From Chamaelirium japonicum (Eukaryota; Streptophyta; Magnoliopsida; Liliales; Melanthiaceae), in contig OX393549.1 in NCBI GenBank assembly GCA_947650365.1, positions 37,963,098 through 38,027,097 of the forward strand: a DNA stretch of 64,000 nt, read 5' to 3'. Below the pieces are notes generated by a model that made no database searches, was not told the DNA's origin, and was given only the letters and a program-made list of their open reading frames with translations. Shown in pieces: positions 53,012 through 62,386 of this stretch (its first letter is position 1; every line of letters begins with the position of its first letter). Made by a program: the position numbers and the translations under genes.

Positions 53012-55246
53012 GTGACCAATCAAGCAATCAGTGCGGTCCTAGTCAGCAGAAGAGAAGGCATCGAGCATCCAGTCTACTACATCAGCCATACTCTTCTTCC
53101 TACTGAAACTCGCTACTCAAAAACTGAGAAGGTCATCCTGGCCTTGCTCACTGCATCACATCGCCTCCAACCCTACTTCGTCTCTCATAAGATCACTGTC
53201 ATTTCAGAACACCTACTCAAAGATATTGTTGACAAAGCTGGTCGAGCTGGTCGAATGACCAAATGGGTGATCGAAATGAGCTCTCTGGGGATTCAATTCG
53301 AATCTCGCACTTCCATCAAAGGTCAAGCCATTGCTGATTTTCTAGCTGACTTTCCAGTTGAAGACCCCATCTCTTGGGAAGAAGACGTCGATATGCGCCT
53401 AGAAGATGAAGCTGATCCTCTGTTCAGTCTTGCAACAAAAACCGATTCAAGTCCCGAAGCAATCGCCACAACTCCTCCATGGAATCTTTACACTGATGAA
53501 GCTTCAAGTGCGATCGGTTCGGGAACTGGGATAGTCTTGGTATCCCCCGAACTTGATCATCTACAGAAGGCCACTCTCCTCGGGTTCAATGCCACCAACA
53601 ACGAAGTCGAATACGAAGCACTCATTTCCGGACTCGAAATGGCGGAATCCCTGGGGGTAGATCGAATCATCGTCTACAGCAACTCCCAGTTGATCATAAG
53701 GCAAATCAATGGAGAGTACACAACTCGTGAAGAAAGAATGCAACTCTACTTGGCTTTAGTACGACGTCTTCAACAACGTTTTACTAATACTGAATTCGTC
53801 CAAATTCTAAGAACAGAGAATTGTGAAGCATATGCCTTAGCCAACGCTACCTCAGTTCTTGGCGATTCGCTCGGAGGAAGACAAATACAAATCGATTACC
53901 AAGAAGTGCCCAAGACCACCCCCGAACAACAGACCCTTGCTACTACAAAGAGATCTTGGGATGGAAATCAATTGATGTTGAACCTTACTACTACAAGTGA
54001 GCTTGAAGATTGGAGACAGTCAATTTTCGACTTCTTCAAAAACGGCAAAATGCCAGAAGATCCAACTCAAGCCCGAAAACTTCAAAGAAAGCTTTCATGC
54101 TATACCATTCAAGGAGAAGATCTATACTTCAAATCTCACAATGGGGTGATGCTCAAGTGTATTAGTCCCGAACAAGCAAAGGCAATCCTGATTGATATCC
54201 ACTCTGGAGCTTGTGGAAATCATTCGGGAGGAAGATCTCTTGAAGCCAAGACAAAGCTACAAGGTTACTATTGGCCAACAATGGCAAGGGATGCTCAGCA
54301 AGTTGTTCAAAGATGCGAGCCATGCCAACGACACGCTCGAGCTATCCATCTCCCTGCAGATGAGCTTCACCAATTGTCGAGTCCGTGGCCTTTCCATCAA
54401 TGGGGGTTGGATTTCTTGGGTCCTTTTCCTCCCACCCCGAGCAAGAAAAAGTATCTACTGCTGGCAACAGATTACTTCACCAAATGGGTTGAAGCTGTGC
54501 CACTCTTTCGAGAGACCGATGATGAAGTGATCAAATTTATTCAGCACAACATCTTCTCAAGGTTTGGCACGCCCCAAGTTCTTGTTGCTGACAATGGGGC
54601 TCAATTTGACTCCGACAAGTTTCGGGAGTTCTGCCTGAATAACGGAATCAAGCTCTTTTATTCAACTCCAAGATATCCTCAATGCAATGGTCAAGCTGAA
54701 GCATCCAATAGAGCTATCCTTGGTATACTCAAGAAGAAACTCAACGACAAGAAAGGATTGTGGGAACAAGTCCTACCTGAAGTTCTTTGGGGATATCGCA
54801 CAACTCCGAGAAGATCAACATGGTTCTCACCTTTTCGTCTGACATATGGATCGGAAGCAGTACTCCCGACAGAGAATATATCAAATACATTGAAGACCAA
54901 GGCAGTTGAAGAAGGGATCAATGAAGAGCTTCGCGTCGATGATCTGGATTTCTCCGAGGAATTACGAGACCTAGCATCCCTTCGTATTGCCAAGTATCAG
55001 CAGAAGATCAAACGAGCCTACGATGAGAAGATCTATAAGAGACAGTTCCCAGTGGGCAGCCTAGTTCTCAGAGCAATTTTTTACAACACTAAAGAACACA
55101 GCAGTGGGAAACTTGCTCCCAACTGGGAAGGTCCATATATCGTCGAATCAGTAGGAGGCAAAGGGTCTTACCGGCTGATTTCACCAGAAGGGGAAAGACT
55201 GCCACGAGCTTGGAATGCTAGGCACCTTAAATTGTTCTATCCATGA
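53012..55246 (+). CDS. inner element RNase H, second (aRNH) RNase H and integrase
   Basis: An open 744-codon frame begins inside the RT-linked RNase H (SAVLVSRREG, PVYYISHTLLPTETRYSKTE). A second RNase H (about 53,480-53,900) reads WNLYTDEASS, NNEVEYEALISGLEMA, YSNSQLIIRQINGEY and AYALANA. Integrase follows, with the zinc-binding IHSGACGNHSGGRSL...CEPCQ, and the DDE residues in WGLDFLGPF, LVADNGAQF and GQAEASNRAI, all conserved. It ends WNARHLKLFYP without a chromodomain, as in Tat elements. The second RNase H has unusual residues at its active site (see findings). The upstream RT is broken, so the protein could not be made as a normal polyprotein. Confidence 0.92.
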   Translation: MTNQAISAVLVSRREGIEHPVYYISHTLLPTETRYSKTEKVILALLTASHRLQPYFVSHKITVISEHLLKDIVDKAGRAGRMTKWVIEMSSLGIQFESRTSIKGQAIADFLADFPVEDPISWEEDVDMRLEDEADPLFSLATKTDSSPEAIATTPPWNLYTDEASSAIGSGTGIVLVSPELDHLQKATLLGFNATNNEVEYEALISGLEMAESLGVDRIIVYSNSQLIIRQINGEYTTREERMQLYLALVRRLQQRFTNTEFVQILRTENCEAYALANATSVLGDSLGGRQIQIDYQEVPKTTPEQQTLATTKRSWDGNQLMLNLTTTSELEDWRQSIFDFFKNGKMPEDPTQARKLQRKLSCYTIQGEDLYFKSHNGVMLKCISPEQAKAILIDIHSGACGNHSGGRSLEAKTKLQGYYWPTMARDAQQVVQRCEPCQRHARAIHLPADELHQLSSPWPFHQWGLDFLGPFPPTPSKKKYLLLATDYFTKWVEAVPLFRETDDEVIKFIQHNIFSRFGTPQVLVADNGAQFDSDKFREFCLNNGIKLFYSTPRYPQCNGQAEASNRAILGILKKKLNDKKGLWEQVLPEVLWGYRTTPRRSTWFSPFRLTYGSEAVLPTENISNTLKTKAVEEGINEELRVDDLDFSEELRDLASLRIAKYQQKIKRAYDEKIYKRQFPVGSLVLRAIFYNTKEHSSGKLAPNWEGPYIVESVGGKGSYRLISPEGERLPRAWNARHLKLFYP

Positions 55247-55349
55247 TGTGAATACCATGATGAATAAAGTTCTCTTTCAAATGTTCAAGTGTGCAAATGT
55301 TCAGCTTTTCAATTCAAGTTCTGAAGCAGTTTCAAATCGTCTACATTCA

Positions 55350-55690
55350 AATTACCAGGTCGTTTAACAAGTTTGGGTGTTTGAGTTGTGACTCAACCCC
55401 TTACAGGCAAATGTTAAACGGTTTCAGGTTATCCTACAACACAACCTTCAAATTACTACGTCTATTTAACAGGTTTGGGATCTTTGTGTTACGACACTAC
55501 CCCTTACTTACAACTGTTAAATGACCTTCAATTTCAAATTCAATATCGTCTAACAGGTTTGGGTACTTGAGTTACGACTTAACCCCTCATATATAAATGT
55601 TAACGATTTCAAGTTGTGCATTGCAACAATCTTCAATTTTTGAGTTACTTAACAAATTCGGGTGATTAAGTTGCGACTCGACCCCTTATT
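55350..55690 (+). repeat. short direct repeats downstream of pol
   Basis: Four diverged units with starts at about 55,366, 55,468, 55,552 and 55,651 share AACA(A/G)(G/A)TT(T/C)GGG, then (G/T)AGTT-(G/A)CGAC or similar, CCCCTTA and GTTAA. They lie between integrase and the antisense gene. Confidence 0.6.
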
Positions 55691-55883
55691 TTCAAGTGTG
55701 TGAATATTCAAGCATTCCAATAACATTCCAGAATTCAATACCTCAAAGAATTCAATACCAGAGACATTCAATTTTCAAACACCAAAAGGATCTCTATTAT
55801 CAAAAATTTGCTAAGTACAGGAGTGAGCTGTTACATATCAAAGAGTTTACAAGTTCAAACGACAAAAAAGAAGATGGAAGATC

Positions 55884-56453
55884 TCAAGGCTTGGCCACAC
55901 TTTGCGCTCGCGACTTCTCTCCCTCGGATCCACCACGAGCTTTGCTCGCCACTGAAGCCTTAGAAGATCGGACGCTGCTAGCGTGGACCCTGAGTGCTTC
56001 CACCGCCTTCTCAGCCGTCTCCCTGTAACTCGTGCATTCGGCACGCATATGCTCCAGCTCCTTTTTTAGAGCCTCTTCCCTGGCAGCTGAGGCTGTCTCC
56101 TTAGCAGCAAGAGCGGTATCCCTTGCAGCAAGTTCAGCCTCTAACTCCTTTATTCGGGCCACGCGATCGAAGGATAAATTCTCGATCTTGAAAAATTGCT
56201 TCTTCAAATCCTCAAGCTCGTGACCCCGGGCCTCGTAGCCGTTCTGCCAGCCCTTGCTCTCCAGCTTCTCCTTACGAAGAGCCTCGATCTTGGCTTTGAG
56301 AGACTCTTTCTTTGAAGACAGAACTTCCCTCAGCTTGTCTCTCTCTTCGTTTGCAGCCTCCAGTTCAGCAGTCAAACGGGATACTTCAGCTGAAGCTTCC
56401 CTTTCTCCTGCCTTCCTGAAGAGCTTGCTCGCAAATTTCAAAACTGCTGAGTT
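55884..56453 (-). CDS. aORF: third exon, coiled coil
   Basis: After the acceptor TTTCTTTACAG the frame resumes as NSAVLKFASKLFRKAGE and continues as Glu/Lys/Ala-rich heptads (SRLTAELEAANEERDKLREV, ELEAELAARDTALAAKE) over about 140 residues. It ends in a Ser/Ala tail with a stop at 55,884. Confidence 0.8.
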   Translation of the reverse strand, partial: NSAVLKFASKLFRKAGEREASAEVSRLTAELEAANEERDKLREVLSSKKESLKAKIEALRKEKLESKGWQNGYEARGHELEDLKKQFFKIENLSFDRVARIKELEAELAARDTALAAKETASAAREEALKKELEHMRAECTSYRETAEKAVEALRVHASSVRSSKASVASKARGGSEGEKSRAQSVAKP

Positions 56454-58750
56454 CTGTAAAGAAACAAAAGAGTTAGAATTATTCGGAAACTACAACTCCA
56501 ACGATCGACCAAGCAGAGGCACTTACCACTACTTCAAGCCTATCAAAGGCTTCATCCAGAGTAGCCTCCGGAAGGTTGCAGAGCTTCCGGATCACAACAG
56601 TTGGGTGGTTGATGTCAACCTCACCCAAATTCTTTATTTTCTGAGTCGAGCCAGCAGGCGTACCTACAATCAACACAAAAGTGCAAAGAGTTAGAATAAA
56701 TTCAAACTTCGAAGGCAAGTCAATCAAGGCAAAATTATTACAGGTACCTGAGACATCGACTCGAGGAGCCTTTCCCTTCCCACGATCGGAGCTCTTACCC
56801 CGAGGGGTCGACTTCTCCTTGGTGGGAGTTGGCTCTGGCTGTGGTTGGGGAGCCCCATCGCCCACACGGCTCTCCCTCTCCAAGTGAATAGGAGAAGGAG
56901 CACCCTGGGGAGGCGAGACACCCCCTTCCTCTTGCTGCTCGCCTGGCTGATCAAGCCCAGCCATGAGGGCAGCCACCTCCTCGGCCAAAGAGCGAGAGGG
57001 GGGTGGGGGTTGCTCAACCTCCAAACCCCCGCTCGTAGTTGCTCCTTCGATGCGGGGAACTTCGGGAGGTATTTGATCGAGGGGCGTGGGGTTGCTTCCA
57101 ACCCCACCACTCCCCGAGAACTTTATCTTCAAGCGCATCGGGCGCTTCTTCAACTCCTCAAAGTGATCGGCGGGAACCACCTTGTGGCCGTCACCCTCCG
57201 CATCCATGACTCCCTCCATGCGACGGGCCTTAGCCTCATCGATGGGGATAGGAAGAGAATCTTCCTCTTCTGCACCACCAGTGGGGGTGGGAGGAAGTTC
57301 ATCCCCGCCACCCCCCTGTTCTTGATCACCACCAATGGGGGTGGGAGGAATTTCTTCCTCACTACCCCCGTTTCCATCATCTCCACCAGTGGGGGTGGGA
57401 GGAAGATCATCCTCACCACCCCCATCCTCCTCATCTTCATCGTTGCCACCGTTGCCGTTGTTGTCGTTCTCGGTGTCTTCTTCTTCCTCCTCGCTTTCCT
57501 TCTTCTTTTCTTCTTTTTCTTCTTCATCTTTCTTCTTTTCTTTGTCCTCATCTTCCTTCTGGTTGATGAGGATTTTCCTTTTCTTCTTCGCTGGGCCCCT
57601 CTGTATCACCAACTTTTCCTCAGAGGTGGGCAATTGATGCCTTGCACCGTAGGCCTTCTTCTCGATTCTAATCTTTCTGATAATCTTGCCAGACTGAGGA
57701 TCCTCCTCGTAGTCTGAGTACAAGACCTCATTGTCTTCGTATCTGGCCTGCGATCGATGAAGGAGATTGGCTTTACCATACCTGACTGGGCAGTTTGAAA
57801 ACTGCTTCCATGACCTGGTACCGCAGGTCAACTCCAGGAACAGGTTATCGATGGCCCCAACCCTCTCCGAAGGCCAAGCCAGCTCTCCTCCTGCGTAGTA
57901 CATCTTGATCTCCTTGTTCACACATCAGTGCGAGGAGTCTCTGGCACTGAGAGGGGAGTCCAGGCGCCAGTAATTGAGAGCGGCCACTCAGTGTACAGTT
58001 TGTCGGAAGCAACCGTGTCAGTGAGGGGGCGTAGAGCGGAAACCCCTGTCAGGTTGAGAAGGGGCTGTCTTTCCTCGAAGCCCATCGATAATGATAGAAG
58101 AAGTAGCCCAATTCAATCTGGGCCTCTTCGTCGTATGGGAGGCTGGAGTAGCACTCCCTCAGCTCCTTCTGGAAATCAGACTCTACGCGGCAGAAGGCGT
58201 AGATTATCCTCCATGCATTGCCGGTGAGCTGTCCTGGGCAAAGGCCGGAGCTATTCAGCAGTCTCGCGGCAAACGGCAGCAGCGGAAGACGAAGGCCGCA
58301 GTTCAGTTGGCCCACAGAGACCACTGTCCCCATCACCTGCTCCATGCTGGCAACGTTCACAAACACTATCTGCTTGTCGATGCCAAAACCAGATAGAACC
58401 CCTGGCAGTGACGGCCGGATCTTCCCCTCTGTAAAGCACGCTAGCAACTTTTGCCACTTTGCCCTCTTCTTGTCGGTAAGTTGGCCACCCGTGTTGTAGA
58501 CGTAGACAGGCTCCTCTATCAGAGACATCAAGGGACCCAAGACAAACTTTGCCTTCGGGATGTGCTCTGGCCGTGATGGAGCAGAAGCGAATCCAACTCC
58601 TTGGTGCCTTTTGCCCAATTTCCCAAGTTCAACAAGTGCCTCCTTGCCCTTGCCACGGCCCTTGGGAGTGGATGAGACCTCAGCAATCTCCTTCCCCTTC
58701 CTCTTCGAGGGGACTGCGCTCATCTTCTTCGAGTTACCAGAGGAGGCCAT
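55884..58750 (-). CDS. antisense spliced gene of the inner Tat element (aORF)
   Basis: A coding region opposite to gag-pol lies between pol and the 3' LTR, as described for Grande and other Tat elements. The best start is the ATG at 58,750 (MASSGNSKKMSAVPSKRKGK). The N-terminal domain includes KWQKLLACFTEGKIRPSLP, IVFVNVASMEQVMGTVVS and LTGNAWRIIYAFC. The middle is acidic and Pro/Gly-rich with repeated PPTPTGG, and the C-terminus is a long coiled coil. Two introns with GT..AG ends are evident (56,664-56,747 and 56,454-56,526). One-base frameshifts near 58,082 and 57,925 break the first exon. The function of this protein class is unknown; by composition it could be a structural or regulatory nuclear protein. 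Confidence 0.8.
56527..56663 (-). CDS. aORF: second exon
   Basis: It runs from the acceptor TTGTAG at 56,664 to the donor GTAAGT at 56,521-56,526 and encodes TPAGSTQKIKNLGEVDINHP and LPEATLDEAFDRLEVV. The donor is a perfect plant consensus. Confidence 0.75.
56748..57921 (-). CDS. aORF: middle and acidic region, to the first splice donor
   Basis: The frame gives YYAGGELAWPSERVGAIDNL, a Lys/Glu-rich basic-acidic block around 57,470-57,600, three PPTPTGG/PPTPIGG repeats, and a Pro-rich tail ending GKAPRVDVSG. The exon ends at 56,748 against a GTACCTG donor. The 84-bp intron is a multiple of three without stops, so the frame also reads through it. Confidence 0.75.
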
Positions 58751-59126
58751 TCGATCGATCGAGAAAGAGCAAAGTGCAGAGAACGAGAGATTGAGAGCAG
58801 AAGTTCTGGACTTCGAAAAATTTCTGAAAGCGTGAGGCGAAAATGACAGCCAGAGAAGCTTAAGTATCCTGAGAGAATTAGACACACAAATCGAGATGAC
58901 ACGTGTCATCACCATATCAAATCGCGTGTTTTTGCGAGTACACGTGGCATCTATCCATAGCAAGCGCAAAACCAGGCGAACAGTCGGGACCAGACGAAAC
59001 GTCGAACCAGCCGGACTACCAGTTCAAGCGAACCACCGGTTCAAGCGAACCACCGGTTCAAACCACTGGGTCAGAAGATTCAACTCGTTGCATAAATATA
59101 TTATCCGAATCAACCGATAGGATGGT

Positions 59127-60607
59127 GGGTAATTTACCAGAGGATCGGGCGAAAAGCAGGCTCTTTCGCCTTATCACTCAAACCTTGACCGGCTGATTTT
59201 AACCGATCGGTCAAAATCAACCGATCGGTCGATTTTCTACTGGATCGGGCGAAAAACTTAGTTCTTTGCCCGATCACTCAAATCTTGACCTGCTGATTTT
59301 AACCGATCGGTCAAACATGACCGATCGGTCAAAATCAACCGATCGGTCGATTTTCTATTGGATCGGGCAAAAAACTTGGTTTTTTGTCCGATCACTCAAA
59401 CCTTGACCGGCTGATTTTAACCGATCGGTCAAACATGACCGATCGGTCAAAATCAACCGATCGATCGATTTTCTATTGGATCGGGCAAAAAACTTGGTTT
59501 TTTGCCCGATCACTCAAACCTTGACCGGCTGATTTTAACCGATCGGTCAAACATGATCGATCGATCAAAATCAACCGATCGGTCGATTTTCTACTGGATC
59601 GGGCGAAAAACTTAGTTTTTTGCCCGAGCACTCAAACCTTGACCGGCTGATTTTAACCGATCGGTCAAACATGACCGATCGGTCAAAATCAACCGATCGG
59701 TCGATTTTCTACTGGATCGGGCGAAAAACTTAGTTTTTTTTGCCCGATCACTCAAATCTTGATCTGCTAGCTGATTTTAACCGATCGGTCAAACATGACC
59801 GATCGGCCAAAATCAACCGATCGGTCGATTTTCTATTGGATCGGGCAAAAAACTTGGTTTTTTGCCCGATCACTCAAACCTTGACCGGCTGATTTTAACC
59901 GATCGGTCAAACATGACCGATCAGTCAAAATCAACCGATCGGTCGATTTTCTATTGGATCGGGCAAAAAACTTGGTTTTTTACCCGATCACTCAAACCTT
60001 GACCGGCTGATTTTAACCGATCGGTCAAACATGACCGATCGGTCAAAATCAACCGATCGGTCGATTTTCTACTGGATCGGGCGAAAAACTTAGTTTTTTG
60101 CCCGATCACTCAAACCTTGACCGGCTGATTTTAACTAATCGGTCAAACATAACCGATCGGTCAAAATCAACCGATCGGTCGATTTTCTATTGGATCGGGC
60201 AAAAAACTTGGTTTTTTGCCCGATCACTCAAACCTTGACCGGTTGATATTAACCGATCGGTCAAACATGACCGATCGGTCAAAATCAACCGATCGGTCGA
60301 TTTTCTACTGGATCGGGCAAAAAACTTGGTTTTTTGCCCGATCACTCAAACCTTGACCGGTTGATTTTGATCGATCGGTCAAACATGACCGATCGGTCAA
60401 AATCAACCGATCGGTCGATTTTCTACTGGATCGGGCAAAAAACTTGGTTTTTTGCCCGATCACTCAAACCTTGACCGGTTGATTTTAACCGATCGGTCAA
60501 ACATGACCGATCGGCCAAAATCAACCGATCGGTCAACTTTGACCGATCGGTCAAATTTGATCGATCGGCCAAAATCGACTGATCGGTCAACTTTGACCGA
60601 TCAATCC
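59127..60607 (+). repeat. tandem array of about twelve 118-bp hairpin-bearing units
   Basis: Successive TGATTTT starts at 59,294, 59,412, 59,530, 59,648, 59,772, 59,890, 60,008, 60,126, 60,244, 60,362 and 60,480 give a period of 118 bp (one unit 124). The first full unit, starting at 59,194, is 100 bp. Each unit has three ACCGATCGGTC-type palindromes at about 20-bp spacing and one inverted repeat, for example GATCGGGCAAAAAAC (59,479-59,493) against its exact complement at 59,497-59,511 with a TTG loop. The array lies between the antisense gene and the polypurine tract. It has no coding function. Confidence 0.95.
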
Positions 60608-60712
60608 TTTTTATGCTAAAAACTCGACGAGCTTCTTCATATTTTTTCGTGAACAGGGAGTTGATAGTCTTTTGCACCAAGAATCCAAGCCAACCAGGAT
60701 GACCTCTTGCTA

Positions 60713-60726
60713 ACTTGGAGGGGGTA
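60713..60726 (+). other. polypurine tract of the inner element
   Basis: CTTGGAGGGGGTAA lies directly before the 3' LTR start at 60,729, the expected position for plus-strand priming. Confidence 0.7.
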
Positions 60727-60728
60727 AC

Positions 60729-61484
60729 TGTGGGTGCAAATTTTGTCAAGAAGTCTGCAAACAGCGGGACCCACCGGCCCTGCCTGGTAGGCCTCTGAAG
60801 ACAACAGCAGGACCCGCCGGCCCCGCCTGGTGGGCCCCTGAAGACAACAGCAGGACCCGCCAGCCCCGCCTTGTGGGCCCCTGAAGACAACAGCAGGACC
60901 CGCCGGCCCCGCCTGGTGGACCCACAGAGACTATCGTGGAACCCACCGGCCCTGCCTGGTGGGCCCAAGAGCTTGTGGAATCCCCCAGGAGACGGTAGCG
61001 GGGCCCACCAGCTTTACCTGGAGGATACCCAGATATGACAGCAGAAACCGCCATTTACCCCGGAATTCATCCCCGAGAATTCTATAAATAGCAGAGCCTT
61101 CGAATGTAAAAGGATCCAAAAAATCTGATTTCCACTTCTGGGATCTGATTTTCAGAACCCAGAGCTCTGAAATTTCTCAGCTTTCCCTCTTCCACCTCTC
61201 TTTGATCTTCTTCTCTCCTTTGAAGAGATCAGAGTGGTTTCAGTGATACTCGGCCTGTCGAGATCACTTCGATACAAGTGTTAGTGAATTCGGGTTGCTC
61301 CCTATAGCACGGAGACGTAGGCTTCGGCTGAACTCCGAGATCACATCTCTCGTGTCCAACTTTCTCTGCTTGCATATTGAGAGTTCCAACTCCAATCGAC
61401 AGATCGAACAACGATCTTCGACTCAAAACTTCAATTGACTGGTGAGGAGAAGTCTTCGGATCGGCACGAAGATTTTCCCCCATA
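60729..61484 (+). repeat. 3' LTR of the inner element
   Basis: 756 bp, with TATAAATA at 61,083-61,090 and the same 43-bp direct repeats in U3. By eye it differs from the 5' LTR at just over 20 positions, roughly 3 percent. Confidence 0.95.
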
Positions 61485-61489
61485 AGCGT

Positions 61490-62371
61490 CGGCACATACG
61501 ACGACGAGATGGTGAAACAGTTTATTCGCACCCTCAAAGGTAATGCTTTTGACTGGTATGTTGATCTTCCTCCAGGATCCATCGACAGCTGGGATCAGAT
61601 GGAGAAGGAGTTCCTCAACCGCTTCTACAGTACTCGGTGCATCATCAGTATGACCGAGCTTACTGTCGTCAAGCAAAGAAAGGACGAATCAGTGATCGAC
61701 TACATCGATTGATGGAGGAACCTCGCACTAAATTCACGAGACCGCTTATCTGAAGACTCGGCTATCGAGATGTGTACTCAAGGCATGCACTGGGGCTTAC
61801 TCTACATCCTCAAGGGGATCAAGCCTCGGTCCTTCGAAGAACTCGCTACTCGAGCTCACGATATGGAACTCAGCTTGGCAAATCGTGGGGACTCAAAGGG
61901 TAAAGACTTTCTGAAGGTGGAGAAGAAAGACAAGCCACCGGCACCCAAATCAAAGCAAGTCAACGTTGCCGATGTCGCTTCGACTTCTAAGCCGCTCAAA
62001 ATCAGTAGCAAGTCGGATCAAGAAAAAGGAGCTAGCATACCACCCCTCCACCCCAAAGACAGTCGAGGATGACTCTTGAAGAGCTCAAAGCCAAAGAGTA
62101 TCCTCCATGTTCGATCAGCTGCTACAAGCGAAGATGATCGAGCTTCCTCCTTCAAAAAGGCCTGAACAGATGCATCGTGTCAACGATCCACTCTTCTACA
62201 AAATACCATCGAGTGGTTAGTCATCCTATCGAGAAATGCTTTGTCTTCAAAAAAAAAATCATGATGCTCGCAAAGCAAGGGAAAATCGAGATCGACTCCG
62301 GTGATGTCGCAACAACAAACATGACGTCCATCACCTTCGGTTCCTTTCAGTCGATGCTCATTACTACATAA
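61490..62371 (+). pseudogene. outer element gag, C-terminal part
   Basis: It continues GTYDDEMVKQFIRTLKGNAF, FLNRFYSTRCIISMTELTVV, an in-frame TGA at 61,710-61,712 where related proteins have Arg, then EMCTQGMHWGLLYILKGIKP and ELATRAHDMELSLANRG. Past a stop near 62,072, shifted frames give a KMIELPPSKRPEQMHRVNDP piece and the zinc-binding YHRVVSHPIEKCFVFKKKI. There are several lesions. Confidence 0.88.
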
Positions 62372-62386
62372 CAAAAAAGGCCCAAG

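Larger units (their letters stand above)
48472..61484 (+). mobile_element. complete inner Tat-type Ty3/gypsy retrotransposon (13 kb)
   Basis: Matching 756-bp LTRs (TGTGGG...CCCA(C/T)A) flank gag-protease, RT, two RNase H domains and integrase on the plus strand, then an antisense spliced gene and a tandem-repeat array before the polypurine tract. The target duplication is AGCGC (48,467-48,471) and AGCGT (61,485-61,489), one mismatch. The second RNase H between the RT-linked one and integrase marks the Tat lineage (Ogre/Grande/Retand kin). Frameshifts and stops make it non-autonomous now. Confidence 0.95.

Noticed and set aside
57335..57637. Ser/Pro-rich plus-strand frames at 56.8-57.7 kb
   Set aside because: They are shadows of the acidic repeats of the antisense gene, which has introns and a domain layout in its favour.
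59127..60607. CRISPR-like regular array
   Set aside because: Whole 118-bp units repeat, with no unique spacers, in a plant retrotransposon beside its 3' LTR. It is a tandem satellite-type array.
60423..61054. minus-strand frames rich in Gly-Pro-Ala and Leu-Thr-Asp-Arg repeats
   Set aside because: They come from the 43-bp LTR repeats and the 118-bp array and recur in the other LTR at 48.3-48.8 kb.
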